Source: Corynebacterium rouxii
GTDB lineage: Bacteria; Actinomycetota; Actinomycetes; Mycobacteriales; Mycobacteriaceae
Assembly (NCBI RefSeq): GCF_902702935.1
Contig: NZ_LR738855.1
Span: 1 to 64,000, forward strand
DNA length: 64,000 nucleotides
Direction: 5' to 3'
Numbering within the stretch: the stretch's first letter is position 1; every line of letters begins with the position of its first letter. The notes beneath the pieces were generated by a model. The model made no database searches. It saw nothing but the letters and a program-made list of their open reading frames with translations, and was not told where the DNA came from. This document shows positions 31,201-43,782 of this stretch, piece after piece. Both the position numbers and the translations under genes were made by a program.

Positions 31201-32281
31201 CATCGGCAAAGAAGCCCTCAATCTCATCCTTGACCTCATCGGGGTAACCGATGCCATCAACTGTTTCAAGGGCGATGTCGCCGGTTGCCTATGGACTGCG
31301 TTGAACTTCCTACCTGTAGGAAAGCTTGTCAAAATGGGCAAGGCTATCCCAGCGGTAAAGAAACTCATTGGCAAGCTGCCTGATATCAAACGCCTGATGG
31401 GAACCAAGGCCGCAGCGCGTGCGCAACGAGCTGAGGATTCCCTCACCGCTACCGTATCCTGCGCCCTAGCAAGAACTGATCGTTCCCCGACGTACCGATT
31501 CGCCCGATATGAAACTGGTCGAGATCGTGGTCCTGTCTTTCGTCCTGCCGCGTCGAGATGTGAGGGATATCCTCGGGTGTTTAAGGCTGTGACGCTTGAT
31601 CTCAATACGCTCACGGCGGATGAAATGAACGTCTTTATGAGATGGGACAAACAAAGACCACTGATAGACATAAACGCAAAGGACATTCTACGCGTTGATT
31701 TGGTAGAAGGATACCCGCTACCACCAGAAAGTTCGTTGCACCCTGTGATCGATTCACTGAAAAGCAAAATACGCTTCCAAGACGTCACAGTGGACGGACC
31801 TCACAGGCTCAATGACTCTGCAGTAAAAGGACTGAAGGAGGACAGAGCCCCAGACCGGTTACCTTTCGACTCTCGAAAGGTCAGCCGAGATGACATGCAA
31901 AATCAGCTTGCTCAAGCCGAAGCCATGATCTCTAAGAACGCGCACGGAAATGCTGTGCGGTTGAATCAGCGGGACACATTCGCAACCTTGGTTGATGACG
32001 GTAAAGGAGGAACCATACTGCAGGAGGTAGCGACCAGTCGAGGACGCCCTGATATCAATCTATGGGCTGAAGCGGAGAATAACGCCAAGACTACCAAAAT
32101 CGAGTACGATCTCCCCTCTTCCAACAGGGGCGTGGGGCATGCTCAGGCAGCATTCGACGCAAATCCAGATGCTCAGGTGTTGTTGCTCACCGCTGGCGGG
32201 CCTAGGGTGTTTACTGGGGATATCCGGAAGGTTATTGAAGCAAACCTTGCCGCAGCCAAAGCTCTAGAGCGGAGGAGTTAA
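28244..32281 (+). CDS. Large secreted ALF-repeat polymorphic toxin
   Basis: The 1345-residue protein has an N-terminal Sec signal (ITIIALASATGDPAVIA). Four ALF-type repeats follow (about 60-240, for example AADAALKDGTPEALSDFAST), then a very Ala-rich coiled coil (about 250-600), four more ALF repeats (about 620-800), a second coiled coil (about 800-950), a hydrophobic linker (about 990-1020, ALNLILDLIGVTDAI), and a variable C-terminal domain. The last 150 residues (FATLVDDGKGG, RPDINLWAEAENN, KIEYDLPSSNRG) are not Ala-rich and look like the toxic tip. I do not recognise the fold. Actinobacterial ALF proteins commonly carry C-terminal nuclease or other toxins. Two genes start within 5 bases of its stop and of each other, the expected arrangement for immunity genes. 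Confidence 0.75.
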   Translation: MTLTTEHRSRKTWRSLFTRALTAITIIALASATGDPAVIAQTDQIRLAEQAATNEQAKQFALDMLGTTFPASKSAAEAALRGGDRELTDYARTGLEEAKRQDLAQILVTISGISGQKVQEEAAKALDTNDPQVMADFMENGWQRAQAVDDRATAWEAAKAPEGTSLKTAADAALKDGTPEALSDFASTGADIARAHDARRDVYELTRSPFPSVVRGANEAIQVGTETAINSYLRYGQFVDAAQDTEKMDISNLVDTATAQSAKAEEAASLAAQNADQARRSTELSKQATERAKNEAIAADGAQIRAGNAATAAGQLATQSATAADNAVAAAEAKRALAQTADALSRAASAAATARIAANEAAARAAAAGMDATVAHQARVAAEQARNAAAAADNAAKSFDYANDAAKHARDAGGAASSAAGNADAAAHAAEQAAAAAGAGDAAAAEARAGATRARAAASRARASAKEVDALVGQISSLVEQARVAAREAAEHARLSAQAAEEAVSHAGNAADSAQKAGINAKDAQTAASKAIEVMNLATKTAEFARTAADQRLAQEADFLKAQAKQAREVQDARDAIKAEQLKKQKSLEADLAKLAEIAAQSDTTVVDTAQVKQLAVSAVQVADPAVAGGAKVALQTGSDADLKAFVGSYQDLTYQDDLGQVQHLWQTDPNEEIRHQADLMVEQSPSVIKGFLDTDLTELRKPGLIQHTWQLRAQGETAVQTAADAALQANTYDALDSFVNGGGFDRARYEDQLRLAYDLASTGTPEVKAAAEAAVLGDRAGLDEFVQIEMYRRGAADAQRATHDGHINALLQRGYAAAQRAAESASNAQQSYFAAQGDAAQATKYAQEAESWAGKAQESANLAAGHVKSAEGSLAFALEQQQRAHTAANQAEADAAKATANADQAASYAAAAHQSANEAASSAASARASAAAAGQDAELASQAATEAYNAAMQMDLQERAEAQEAAAAGISENPQDSVIESIREIIGKEALNLILDLIGVTDAINCFKGDVAGCLWTALNFLPVGKLVKMGKAIPAVKKLIGKLPDIKRLMGTKAAARAQRAEDSLTATVSCALARTDRSPTYRFARYETGRDRGPVFRPAASRCEGYPRVFKAVTLDLNTLTADEMNVFMRWDKQRPLIDINAKDILRVDLVEGYPLPPESSLHPVIDSLKSKIRFQDVTVDGPHRLNDSAVKGLKEDRAPDRLPFDSRKVSRDDMQNQLAQAEAMISKNAHGNAVRLNQRDTFATLVDDGKGGTILQEVATSRGRPDINLWAEAENNAKTTKIEYDLPSSNRGVGHAQAAFDANPDAQVLLLTAGGPRVFTGDIRKVIEANLAAAKALERRS

Positions 32282-32285
32282 TCAG

Positions 32286-33119
32286 ATGGGTATTTATCTG
32301 GAACGCGACATTGACCACATCATGGCCGGATATTCGTATAAGCAGCTGTTTCTTCGGCTTCCACTAGAACACGCTGTTGAAGTGGCGAATGTCTTGATGC
32401 GGACGCACAGTGACGCATACACGGCAACGACGGTGTGGAATGCGCGACACATTGACATCACCAGTGATGTCAATGACATCATGGTTGCGTTACACAAACA
32501 CGGGGCTGTCGATGCGTTGCATAGTTGGTTTGCTGTCTTGGAAACCGTAGATCCCAATTGGTGCCTGATGATTGATGGTTCTGGGTGGTATGCCCCAGAG
32601 GGTAATTTTTATAGTGCCGCCGCATCTGGCACGATCGTGCCGTCGTCACCTGAGTTCGTAATGGTACAAATCGAGAGGGAACCTGATAAGCGACACCTCG
32701 GGGAAGGTGCCTATGGCGTGGGTAAGCGCATGATTTCCGTGAACATGCCCAACAAACATCCCATGTCTCCGACTGTTCGGCCAAAGCCTGCCACCCAATT
32801 CGACTTCTGTGTTGGTATCTCCCAAGGAGAATACCGATTCCAAGCCTGGGATGCGTGGCCAGATGACTCGCGCTGGACCTTCCCAGGCTTGGAGCGACTT
32901 CGTACCAAGAAAGGGCCGTTGCGTAAACGATTTACCACCGACGACCTGGAGGATGCGGCACGATTGTTTGGGCTTGATCCGTTTAACCGTCGCTTTCTCA
33001 CTGGGCGGATGATCAAGATTGTTACCGGCCCCCTACGTGAGGTCAGCTACACCATGGATGACTATTACGCAGGACGCCGTACGTGGCTTGGGTGGCAGCA
33101 GGAAGAAGGAGATATCTAA
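32286..33119 (+). CDS. Unrecognised protein, candidate immunity protein 1
   Basis: The 277-residue soluble protein begins MGIYLERDIDHIMAGYSYKQ. It has no signal peptide or membrane segment. It starts 4 bases after the toxin stop and abuts the next gene, so co-translation is likely. Aromatic- and Trp-rich segments (WFAVLETVDPNWCLMIDGSG, YRFQAWDAWPDDSRW) resemble the general style of Imm-type proteins but no family is recognised. The immunity role is inferred from position only. Confidence 0.7.
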   Translation: MGIYLERDIDHIMAGYSYKQLFLRLPLEHAVEVANVLMRTHSDAYTATTVWNARHIDITSDVNDIMVALHKHGAVDALHSWFAVLETVDPNWCLMIDGSGWYAPEGNFYSAAASGTIVPSSPEFVMVQIEREPDKRHLGEGAYGVGKRMISVNMPNKHPMSPTVRPKPATQFDFCVGISQGEYRFQAWDAWPDDSRWTFPGLERLRTKKGPLRKRFTTDDLEDAARLFGLDPFNRRFLTGRMIKIVTGPLREVSYTMDDYYAGRRTWLGWQQEEGDI

Positions 33120-34025
33120 ATGGACAAGTATTACTTCGATTCTCCGATCGCCCCGATCTCCTACGGTGTGACGTTCGTTCCCTTCTCCTTGGAAGACACC
33201 GTTGAGTGTTTTATCCAGTGGGCAGAAGATGACGAGGGTAAACCATTTGATGAATCGCTTCGTGATCTCGGTGGAACAAAGGCCGAAATCTCACAGGTTT
33301 CCGCCAAGCGCGAGGACCTACCGAACCTGTTGAAGCCTCAGAACTCGATTTGCCGATATGTACTCGTTCCCACCAAGTCGCGATGGACAGCGATTTTTTC
33401 ACCACACAGCATTCATCGATTAGGTGGTTTCACCAAGACTGACATTCCCATTCAAACTTTGGGGATCTGGGCAGCTCGTCAACTAGAGCTGCCAGAACAC
33501 GCCCCATACTCTGTTACCGTCACTGCAGAGCCACGCCGTACTGCTAAACAAACAAGTGGAAAGTTTCAAAGCCGTTGTGGCACATGTGGAGTAATAATCC
33601 GTAGTACAGGTGATTTCGAAGAAGCACTGGAATACGGTCACGAGCTAAGCCGGGTGATGAATGGTGGCATTGATTCTTTTGAGGTCCGGTCGTGGACTAT
33701 GGCTCCGCTGAGTTCGTTCGGTGTCACTGACGCTCCTGAGATTGATGTCGACTTCAAACTCAAAACAGACATGTCAAGTCAAGAGATCGATCGTATGTGG
33801 GAGATCTTCAACTTTGACGATGTGGACCATATTTGTCAGCAACTCGGTATTGATGTCTTTGATGATGCGTTCTACGGCACGTCCGGCTACCTAATCGAAC
33901 TATGGGGCAAAAAGCATCAATACTATCCCATTGAGGATCGCATCCCGTTTGCCAAGTATCAGGAGTATTGCGGTCTTACCTCCGATGTGATCAGGGCGTG
34001 GTCATCACAACCACCAACTATTTAG
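33120..34025 (+). CDS. Unrecognised protein, candidate immunity protein 2
   Basis: The 301-residue soluble protein starts directly after the previous stop. It includes a possible CxxC pair (RCGTCGVIIR, about residue 157) and an acidic C-terminal half (IDVFDDAFYGTSGYLIELWG). No recognised domain or export signal. The role is inferred from its place in the toxin operon. It is followed by an IS3-family remnant that forms the edge of the cassette. Confidence 0.65.
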   Translation: MDKYYFDSPIAPISYGVTFVPFSLEDTVECFIQWAEDDEGKPFDESLRDLGGTKAEISQVSAKREDLPNLLKPQNSICRYVLVPTKSRWTAIFSPHSIHRLGGFTKTDIPIQTLGIWAARQLELPEHAPYSVTVTAEPRRTAKQTSGKFQSRCGTCGVIIRSTGDFEEALEYGHELSRVMNGGIDSFEVRSWTMAPLSSFGVTDAPEIDVDFKLKTDMSSQEIDRMWEIFNFDDVDHICQQLGIDVFDDAFYGTSGYLIELWGKKHQYYPIEDRIPFAKYQEYCGLTSDVIRAWSSQPPTI

Positions 34026-34039
34026 TTACCGGCTCCTTT

Positions 34040-35217
34040 GGGCACTGCCGTGATTGATGCTAAGCCGTCATGAGGGGCAGGCCTGATGAAGTGCCCGAGG
34101 TTTTGTTCCGTTTGAATAGATGGGAAAATCTTCGAACATGCCAAGGAAAATTTGACCAGGAAGCCAAAGACCGTGTGGTCCGCCTCGTGGAAGACCGCAT
34201 CCTGGCGGAGAACATTTCCATGCAGGCAGCCTGCAAGATCGTGGCACCAAAGCTGGGTGTTTCGTGGCACACGGCGAGGCAATGGACGTAAGCCCGCTCG
34301 TCGCGAAGGACGTGTTGTGGAATCAATGCCCGAGGACCTTGTGGCAGAAAACGCACGGTTGCGTCGAGAAAATCAAAAGCTGCGGGATACCAATGAGTTG
34401 TTGAAAGCCACCTCAGCTTTTTCGCATCCGAACCAGGCCTAAAACGTTAAGAAATGATCCGATTCATCGATGAGTATTGGAATCGTTTCTCTGCCTTGTT
34501 CATCTGCCAGACGTTAAACACGCATCGCGCAGGTGGTTTTCTTAGCTTGCGTGGTTACCGCCAATCCAAGGCCCGGGGCTTAAGTGCCCGCGCTCTTCGC
34601 GACGCTGCCCTTGTAGAGCATATTCGCGACGTTCATGCTGAAAATTATGGCGTCTATGGGGTGCGGAAGATGTGGCGCGTGCTGCAACGTCAGGGCATTG
34701 ACATTGGGCGTGAGCGCACAGCCTGGCTGATGCGCAGTGCTGGACTGTCTGGCAAGGGCAAAGGTGGGGCACCTGTCACAACTCGTCAATCTAAGGGCCT
34801 GGACCTTCGCCCTGACTTGGTCAACCAGATGATTGTGTGCTAAGGAAACAACGGGTTTGATTCACCATTCAGATCACGGTTCGCAGTATGTGAGCATTGT
34901 CTACAACGAGCGCCTGGAAGAACACGGAATTAGCGCGTCTATCGGGACTGTTGGTGATTCCTATGACAATGCTTTGGCTGAGAACGTCAACGGCCCCTCA
35001 CAAGAATGAGCTGATCCATAAGCGCTCGTGGGCCGACGTGGTTGATATCGAGGTTGCAACGTTCGAGGGGTGAATTGGTGGAACGAATCAAGGCTCCACC
35101 AGAGCCTGGGCTACCGCACACCGGCTGAAGTAGAAGCCGAGTTTTGGGAACATCACCCAAGTCGAGAAATAATAGAAATCAAGGCAAATGCCTAGGAGCA
35201 AAACCTGGGGCATTTCA
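34040..35217 (+). mobile_element. Decayed IS3-family insertion sequence
   Basis: OrfA is readable from about 34075 (FDQEAKDRVVRLVEDRILAE, then ACKIVAPKLGVSWHTARQW), with a frameshift before the leucine-zipper part (LVAENARLRRENQKLRDTNE). OrfB begins near 34454 (MIRFIDEYWNRFSALFIC, then HAENYGVYGVRKMWRVLQR), is interrupted near 34843, resumes with LIHHSDHGSQYVSIVYNERL, is again frameshifted near 34995, and ends with TPAEVEAEFW. The right end shares about 50 bases with 25493-25546. It cannot be active. Confidence 0.85.
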
Positions 35218-35311
35218 GATCCCTTGGTCAGTGTGCACCATCAACCCTTCACCATGTTTATGCTATGTGATCGCATTCTTTAACGAGGTGGGGGTGGTGC
35301 ATACTGAAGTG

Positions 35312-35911
35312 ATGAACGCACTCAAACGCACATATGGTCAAGCACCTGTGACCGTGGTTCTTTGCGCGCTGACGATACTTATTTATCTGCTTACTGTTGT
35401 GGAGTCCCGCTCGATTGAAAACAACCTTAGTGATTCGTGGATTGCAGATCACTGGACTCTTTATGGTCCGTATTCTCATGGCCTAGGGTGGCTGCGCATG
35501 GTGGGGACGGTGTTTCTCCACAGCGGGCCCACACATCTGGCGTTGAACATGTTTATGTTGTTCTTCTTTGGTCGCGAGATTGAGCATTATTTAGGTAGTG
35601 GTCGTTTTACTTTGGCTTATATTGTGAGCGGGATCGGGGCCTCTGCAACTGTTCTGCTGATGGATCCGCTTGCGCCTACGGTGGGTGCTTCTGGTGCTGT
35701 GTATGGGCTTATGGCGATTTTTGTGGCGATGTCGTACCGGTTGCGTAAAGATATCACAGCACCGTTGATTCTTATCGCAGTGAATGTGGGCTATTCCTTG
35801 CTTATGGATGGTGTTTCCCTGTGGGGACATCTGGGTGGCTTGCTGACGGGTTGTGTTCTGGGGATTGTTTTGGTGATTGCGCAGACTACTCGAGGTGGTA
35901 AGCGGGGGTGA
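35312..35911 (+). CDS. Rhomboid-family intramembrane serine protease
   Basis: The protein of about 199 residues has six membrane helices. The catalytic serine is in GASGAVYG and the catalytic histidine in WGHLGGLLTG. The loop FLHSGPTHLALNMFMLFFFG contains the conserved HxxxN motif. Rhomboids cleave membrane proteins within the bilayer, and the substrate is unknown. I chose ATG 35312 (MNALKRTYGQ). GTG 35297, closer to a GAGGTGGGGG stretch, is an alternative. A terminator follows. Confidence 0.9.
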   Translation: MNALKRTYGQAPVTVVLCALTILIYLLTVVESRSIENNLSDSWIADHWTLYGPYSHGLGWLRMVGTVFLHSGPTHLALNMFMLFFFGREIEHYLGSGRFTLAYIVSGIGASATVLLMDPLAPTVGASGAVYGLMAIFVAMSYRLRKDITAPLILIAVNVGYSLLMDGVSLWGHLGGLLTGCVLGIVLVIAQTTRGGKRG

Positions 35912-35927
35912 GATAAGGAGTTTATCT

Positions 35928-35965
35928 AGGGGCGTCTCGTGTTTGCATGAGGCGCCTCTTTTTTT
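35928..35965 (+). terminator. Rho-independent terminator
   Basis: AGGGGCGTCTC and the later GAGGCGCCT form a stem ending in TTTTTTT, 17 bases after the rhomboid stop. Confidence 0.85.
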
Positions 35966-36148
35966 GAGAAAATCCTTATCACACAAACCACACAAATAAC
36001 ATGAAACCCAGCAGTTAGCTGCAGTTTCTTGGGTTGACTGCTGGTGGGGAGCAATGTGGTTATCGGCTGTCACAAGAGGCGACATGAGGCTACTGGGGTG
36101 GTCTGGCACCTCAATTTTGGGCGGAGAATAGTGCACAGCTGTTCTGAG

Positions 36149-36489
36149 TTATCCCCAGATTTTTGTAATTATCCACCAAAATTTCACAACTTCTGGAGTG
36201 TGAACACAGCGCTGATCGTGTGAAAAAGATTCCACAGCAGTTATCCACAATGTGGATAATTACATGTGTGTTGTTCACAGGGTAGTGATCGAATAGCTGT
36301 GTGTTCGAAGTGTGCGACCTGCTATTTTCCACAAGATTTCGAACAAATCCGCAGGTGGGGAAGAAGTGCACAACTTTATCCACAGGGTGTGGATAAAGTC
36401 TGGGGATAACTTCCATCCGTGTAATTCCACAATTTCTTCCACAGCCTGTGGATAACTTTTGGTGATAGATGTTCACAAGTGGTGGATAA
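36149..36489. other. Cluster of nine DnaA boxes far from oriC
   Basis: Five perfect boxes occur: TTATCCACA at 36241-36249 and 36376-36384, and TGTGGATAA at 36251-36259, 36388-36396 and 36447-36455. Four have one mismatch (36149-36157, 36169-36177, 36401-36409, 36481-36489). Two perfect pairs face each other with 1- and 3-base gaps. The gene-free stretch 35966-36876 contains nothing else convincing. This is denser than oriC and may be a DnaA-titrating or modulating locus. Confidence 0.75.
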
Positions 36490-36876
36490 CTTGTGAGTAA
36501 ACTTCACATCTGGTGGTTCTGGCCTAAAAAAGGAGCGCTGTGCCGTGCACTCTAGGTATAAGGGCACAGGTCAACGTCATGGACTTGTTCAGCTGTGGAG
36601 TGACTGTTTGTGCAGATAAATAGCTACTTTTGAGCAAGAAGTGGCTGTGGGGCGATAAGAACTCGCACGTTACGCTATTAGCTGAGAAAAATTAAGGTTC
36701 TGGTGGGTGTTGTGGAAGTTTCTAGAAACCGAGTGATTGAGGGGCATGACCGGTCTGGGACGCACCCCTAGACGCTTTGCTAAAACTGCAGGTCGTCTCA
36801 CGCTTTGGTGATATTGCTACCCCCATCGGAGTGGGGTGTGGCGGCACAATGTTGGGTGCGTGTTCTAGGTTAGTGA

Positions 36877-39435
<2,559 letters not shown>

Positions 39436-39439
<4 letters not shown>

Positions 39440-40507
39440 AAATAGCTGTTGTAGGTGGTGGGATCGTAGGGCTAAGTACCGCCTTTGAGCTCAGTGTCCG
39501 CGGGCATACCGTTCACGTATTTGACCCCAACCCAGCAAGCGGGGCCTCACACTTTGCCGGCGGAATGCTCGCCCCCGCCGCCGAAGTACAGTTCCAACAA
39601 GACCCGCTGTTTCCCCTAATGCGGCGCGCCGGGGAGCTGTGGCCGGACATGGTGCGTCGGGGAGCGCAGCATACCAACCTGCCTATGGGTTATCGCACAG
39701 AAGGTACCCTCGTTGTGGCAGCCGATCGTGCGGATGCAGAACATCTTAAACAATTGCACACAACCCAAGAGGCAGCCGGAATGGACGTTCGCCCCATCAC
39801 TACCCGACAGGCCCGTGACCTCGAACCGGCATTAGGGCCTCGGCTATCGGCGGCCGTACATATCCCCAATGACACCCAAGTTGCACCACGTGTATTCCTC
39901 ACCGCACTACTCGACGCCCTCCACGATTGTGGGGTAGAGGTAGTAAAAGAAAAAATCACTGACCTTGAACCCCTATACCAACAATTCGATATTGTTGTCC
40001 TCGCAGCAGGCCTCGGCGCACAACACCTAAGCCCCATACCGCTAGCTCTACGGCCCGTGCGCGGCGACATCCTACGAGTACAAACAGAACCAAGGGCAGT
40101 CAACATGGTTGTACGTGGTTGGGTCAACGACCGCCCCATCTACATCATCCCGCGCGCAGACGGCGAAATCGCCATAGGTGCCACCAGCCGCGAAGACGAG
40201 CGTGATTTGCCCAGTGTAGAAGGGATATACGACCTACTCCGCGATGCCGTACGCGTAGTCCCGAGCATCGTCGATAGCTCCCTTCTAGAAGCCAACGTAG
40301 GGATACGCCCCGGCACGCCCGACGACCTCCCATACCTCGGGTGGGCATCAGACCGACTCATTATCTCCACCGGATACTTCCGCCACGGTATCTTGCTCTC
40401 AGCACTCGGCGCCCACGTCACCGCATGCCTTATCGACGGTACCGACCCCGGCATCGACCTCACAGCATGCGCACCAGATCGACACCGCAACGAAAGGGAA
40501 GCAACCC

Positions 40508-40524
<17 letters not shown>
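39436..40524 (+). CDS. thiO: Glycine oxidase ThiO
   Basis: The 362-residue FAD enzyme of the DAO family has the dinucleotide-binding motif GGGIVGLSTAFEL at residues 7-19 and the C-terminal IRPGTPDDLPYLGW. ThiO supplies iminoglycine for thiazole synthesis in aerobic bacteria. It overlaps thiE by 4 bases and thiS by 17. Confidence 0.92.
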
Positions 40525-41494
<970 letters not shown>

Positions 41495-41495
<1 letters not shown>

Positions 41496-42505
41496 TGCTC
41501 GACGAGCTGGAACGCCAACGCGTAGCCCGCCAACTGCGGCTACCTGGTTTTGGGATTGAGCAGCAAGAACGGCTCAACAAAGGGCGAGTGCTGGTGATCG
41601 GGGCTGGGGGGCTGGGTAGTCCCGCGTTGCAATCCCTTGCGGCGGCTGGGGTGGGGTCGATTCGACTCGTGGATAACGACACTGTGGATGTGTCCAACAT
41701 TCAACGCCAGATCCTGTTTGGTGTTGGGGATGTGGGGAAACCCAAAGTCCACGTCGCTGCCGAAAGATTGCGTGCAATTCAACCCGGTATTCGTATCGAC
41801 GCCCGCACCGAACGCCTCACCGCGCACAACGCACACGAACTCGGCGAAGGCTGCGATGTGATCCTCGACGGCTCCGACACCTTTGCTACCAAATTCCTCT
41901 GCGGTGACCTTGCCGAGATAACAGGCATACCGCTCGTCTGGGGCAGCGTACTGCAATTCGAAGGACACATGGGCGTATTCGCCTGCGAGGTAGGGCTACG
42001 GGACCTGTTCCCTGAAGCCCCCACCCAAGGCCTCAACTGTGCCGACGCAGGTGTACTCGGCGCTACCACCGCCGTGATCGCCAACCTCATGGCCACTGAA
42101 ACCATCAAAATCCTCGCCGGAATCGGAACCGTCCAACCGGGAGCTATCACTACCTACAACGCTTTGACCAGCACATTTCGCACATACACTGTGGGGCGTG
42201 ACCCCCTTCGGCCTGCAGCACGCACACTTCACACATGGGAGCTTCCCAACGAATACGAACTTATCGACGTTCGCGAACCCCACGAAATAGAACACACCCC
42301 CAGTGGTGCGCACATCACCCTGCCACAATCCATGTGGAGTGACACCACGACGATCCAGCATGTACTCGACCACATCACCACAGATGATGTGGTGGTCGTC
42401 TGTGCCTCCGGCATAAGAAGTGCCGCATTTATCGAACAATTTGCGCACCTCAACCCACGCATCACCTTCCACAACGTCCCCGGCGGAATCAACGAACTCC
42501 CATGA
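41495..42505 (+). CDS. thiF: ThiF-type adenylyltransferase with C-terminal rhodanese domain
   Basis: The 336-residue protein has an E1-like nucleotide-binding motif VIGAGGLGSPALQ near residue 33 and an E1 core to about 240, then a rhodanese domain (about 245-336) with active-site loop VVCASGIRSAA. It would activate ThiS and also supply the sulfur through the rhodanese cysteine. The fusion resembles MoeB/ThiF-rhodanese proteins. Overlaps thiD by 4 bases. Confidence 0.9.
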
Positions 42506-43311
42506 ACCCACACATACTCACCATCGCAGGATCCGACCCCTCCGGCGGGGCCGGAATTCAAGCAGACCTCAAATCCATCATGGCAGCCGGCGGCTACGGT
42601 ATGGCAGCAATCACCGCCCTGACCGCGCAAAACACCTGCGGAGTTACCGCAATACACACCCCACCCACGGAGTTTCTCAGCGAACAACTCCGTACCATAT
42701 CCGACGACATCACCATCCATGCCATCAAAATCGGCATGATCGGATCCCCTGATGCGGCCACCGCCATCGCCACATGGCTTGACCAGCTACACCACACACC
42801 CATCGTGGTTCTCGACCCCGTCATGGTAGCCACCTCCGGATCGGTACTCGGCCAACGCCACTACTTCGAACCCCTGCTACACCATGCCACTGTGATCACC
42901 CCAAACCTGCCGGAGCTCGCAGTCCTAGCGAACAACCACGACCCTGAACAGGCTGAACACACCGCACGCAGCCTCGCAAAACAATACGACTGCGCAGTGC
43001 TGCTCAAAGGTGGACACCGACACGGAACCGACGACCTTGGCAACACCTGGATTACTGTCGACGGGCCTCAATTTCACGCCCCCAGCCCACGCATCCACAC
43101 CACCAACACCCACGGCACCGGCTGCTCGCTCTCCTCGGCACTTGCCACCCGCCTTGCTATCGAATCTCCAGAACCCGCCCTCCATTGGGCTACTACCTGG
43201 CTCAACGGGGCAATCGCCCATGGCAGTGACCTCAACGTAGGTCACGGCAACGGGCCTGTCGACCACAGCTACCGGCTAGGGGAATACTCAGCTAACTGCA
43301 ACAACTGCTGA
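42502..43311 (+). CDS. thiD: Hydroxymethylpyrimidine (phosphate) kinase ThiD
   Basis: The 269-residue ribokinase-fold enzyme begins MNPHILTIAGSDPSGGAGIQ and has the anion hole NTHGTGCSLSSALATRL near residue 206. It phosphorylates HMP to HMP-PP for ThiE. It is the last gene of the thi operon and its 3' end overlaps the convergent gene by 43 bases. Confidence 0.94.
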   Translation: MNPHILTIAGSDPSGGAGIQADLKSIMAAGGYGMAAITALTAQNTCGVTAIHTPPTEFLSEQLRTISDDITIHAIKIGMIGSPDAATAIATWLDQLHHTPIVVLDPVMVATSGSVLGQRHYFEPLLHHATVITPNLPELAVLANNHDPEQAEHTARSLAKQYDCAVLLKGGHRHGTDDLGNTWITVDGPQFHAPSPRIHTTNTHGTGCSLSSALATRLAIESPEPALHWATTWLNGAIAHGSDLNVGHGNGPVDHSYRLGEYSANCNNC

Positions 43312-43664
43312 TCGTGGAGATCCTCCAACCACAACACAATCGAATCATAAGGAGCATCAGCCGGAACGCACACCCCAAGAATTCCCGCAGGTCCACTTTC
43401 AACATGACACCCCAACTCTAAAAGTGGATCAACCACGTTCGGACATTGGTCGCTAGTTAATATCCGCAACGTGCGACCACCACCGCGGGTAACCACCGCA
43501 ATAATCAGGCCACCTGCGACCTCGACAATATCGCCAAGGGCAAGAGAAGGATCCGTAAACGGCACCGACGTAATCACGTAATAGCCGTCACCGAGATCCC
43601 GCGCATGCAACTGCTCGGAATCAACACCAGGTAGGGAAGGAATGGTCGAGATAATGGAGTTCAT
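43269..43664 (-). CDS. DUF4265-like protein
   Basis: The 131-residue protein starts at ATG 43664 (MNSIISTIPSLPG). DLGDGYYVITSVPF, LALGDIVEVAGG and VVTRGGGRTLRI follow the DUF4265 pattern as I recall it. No enzymatic motif. It overlaps the thiD end and is divergent from cas3. Confidence 0.6.
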   Translation of the reverse strand: MNSIISTIPSLPGVDSEQLHARDLGDGYYVITSVPFTDPSLALGDIVEVAGGLIIAVVTRGGGRTLRILTSDQCPNVVDPLLELGCHVESGPAGILGVCVPADAPYDSIVLWLEDLHDQQLLQLAEYSPSR

Positions 43665-43782
43665 ATGAGGTGCGATTGTACGCGTGCGGGGGTGGGACAG
43701 ATGGAAGGCGTCGATAAGATTGTGCAATGGGCATATTCTGATGGTCAAGAGTGATCGATCAGGGACGGAGGGAATTGGTCAC

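Noticed and set aside
34454..34843. Active IS3 transposase at 34-35 kb
   Set aside because: OrfA and OrfB are split by several frameshifts and a deletion, so the element cannot encode a working transposase.
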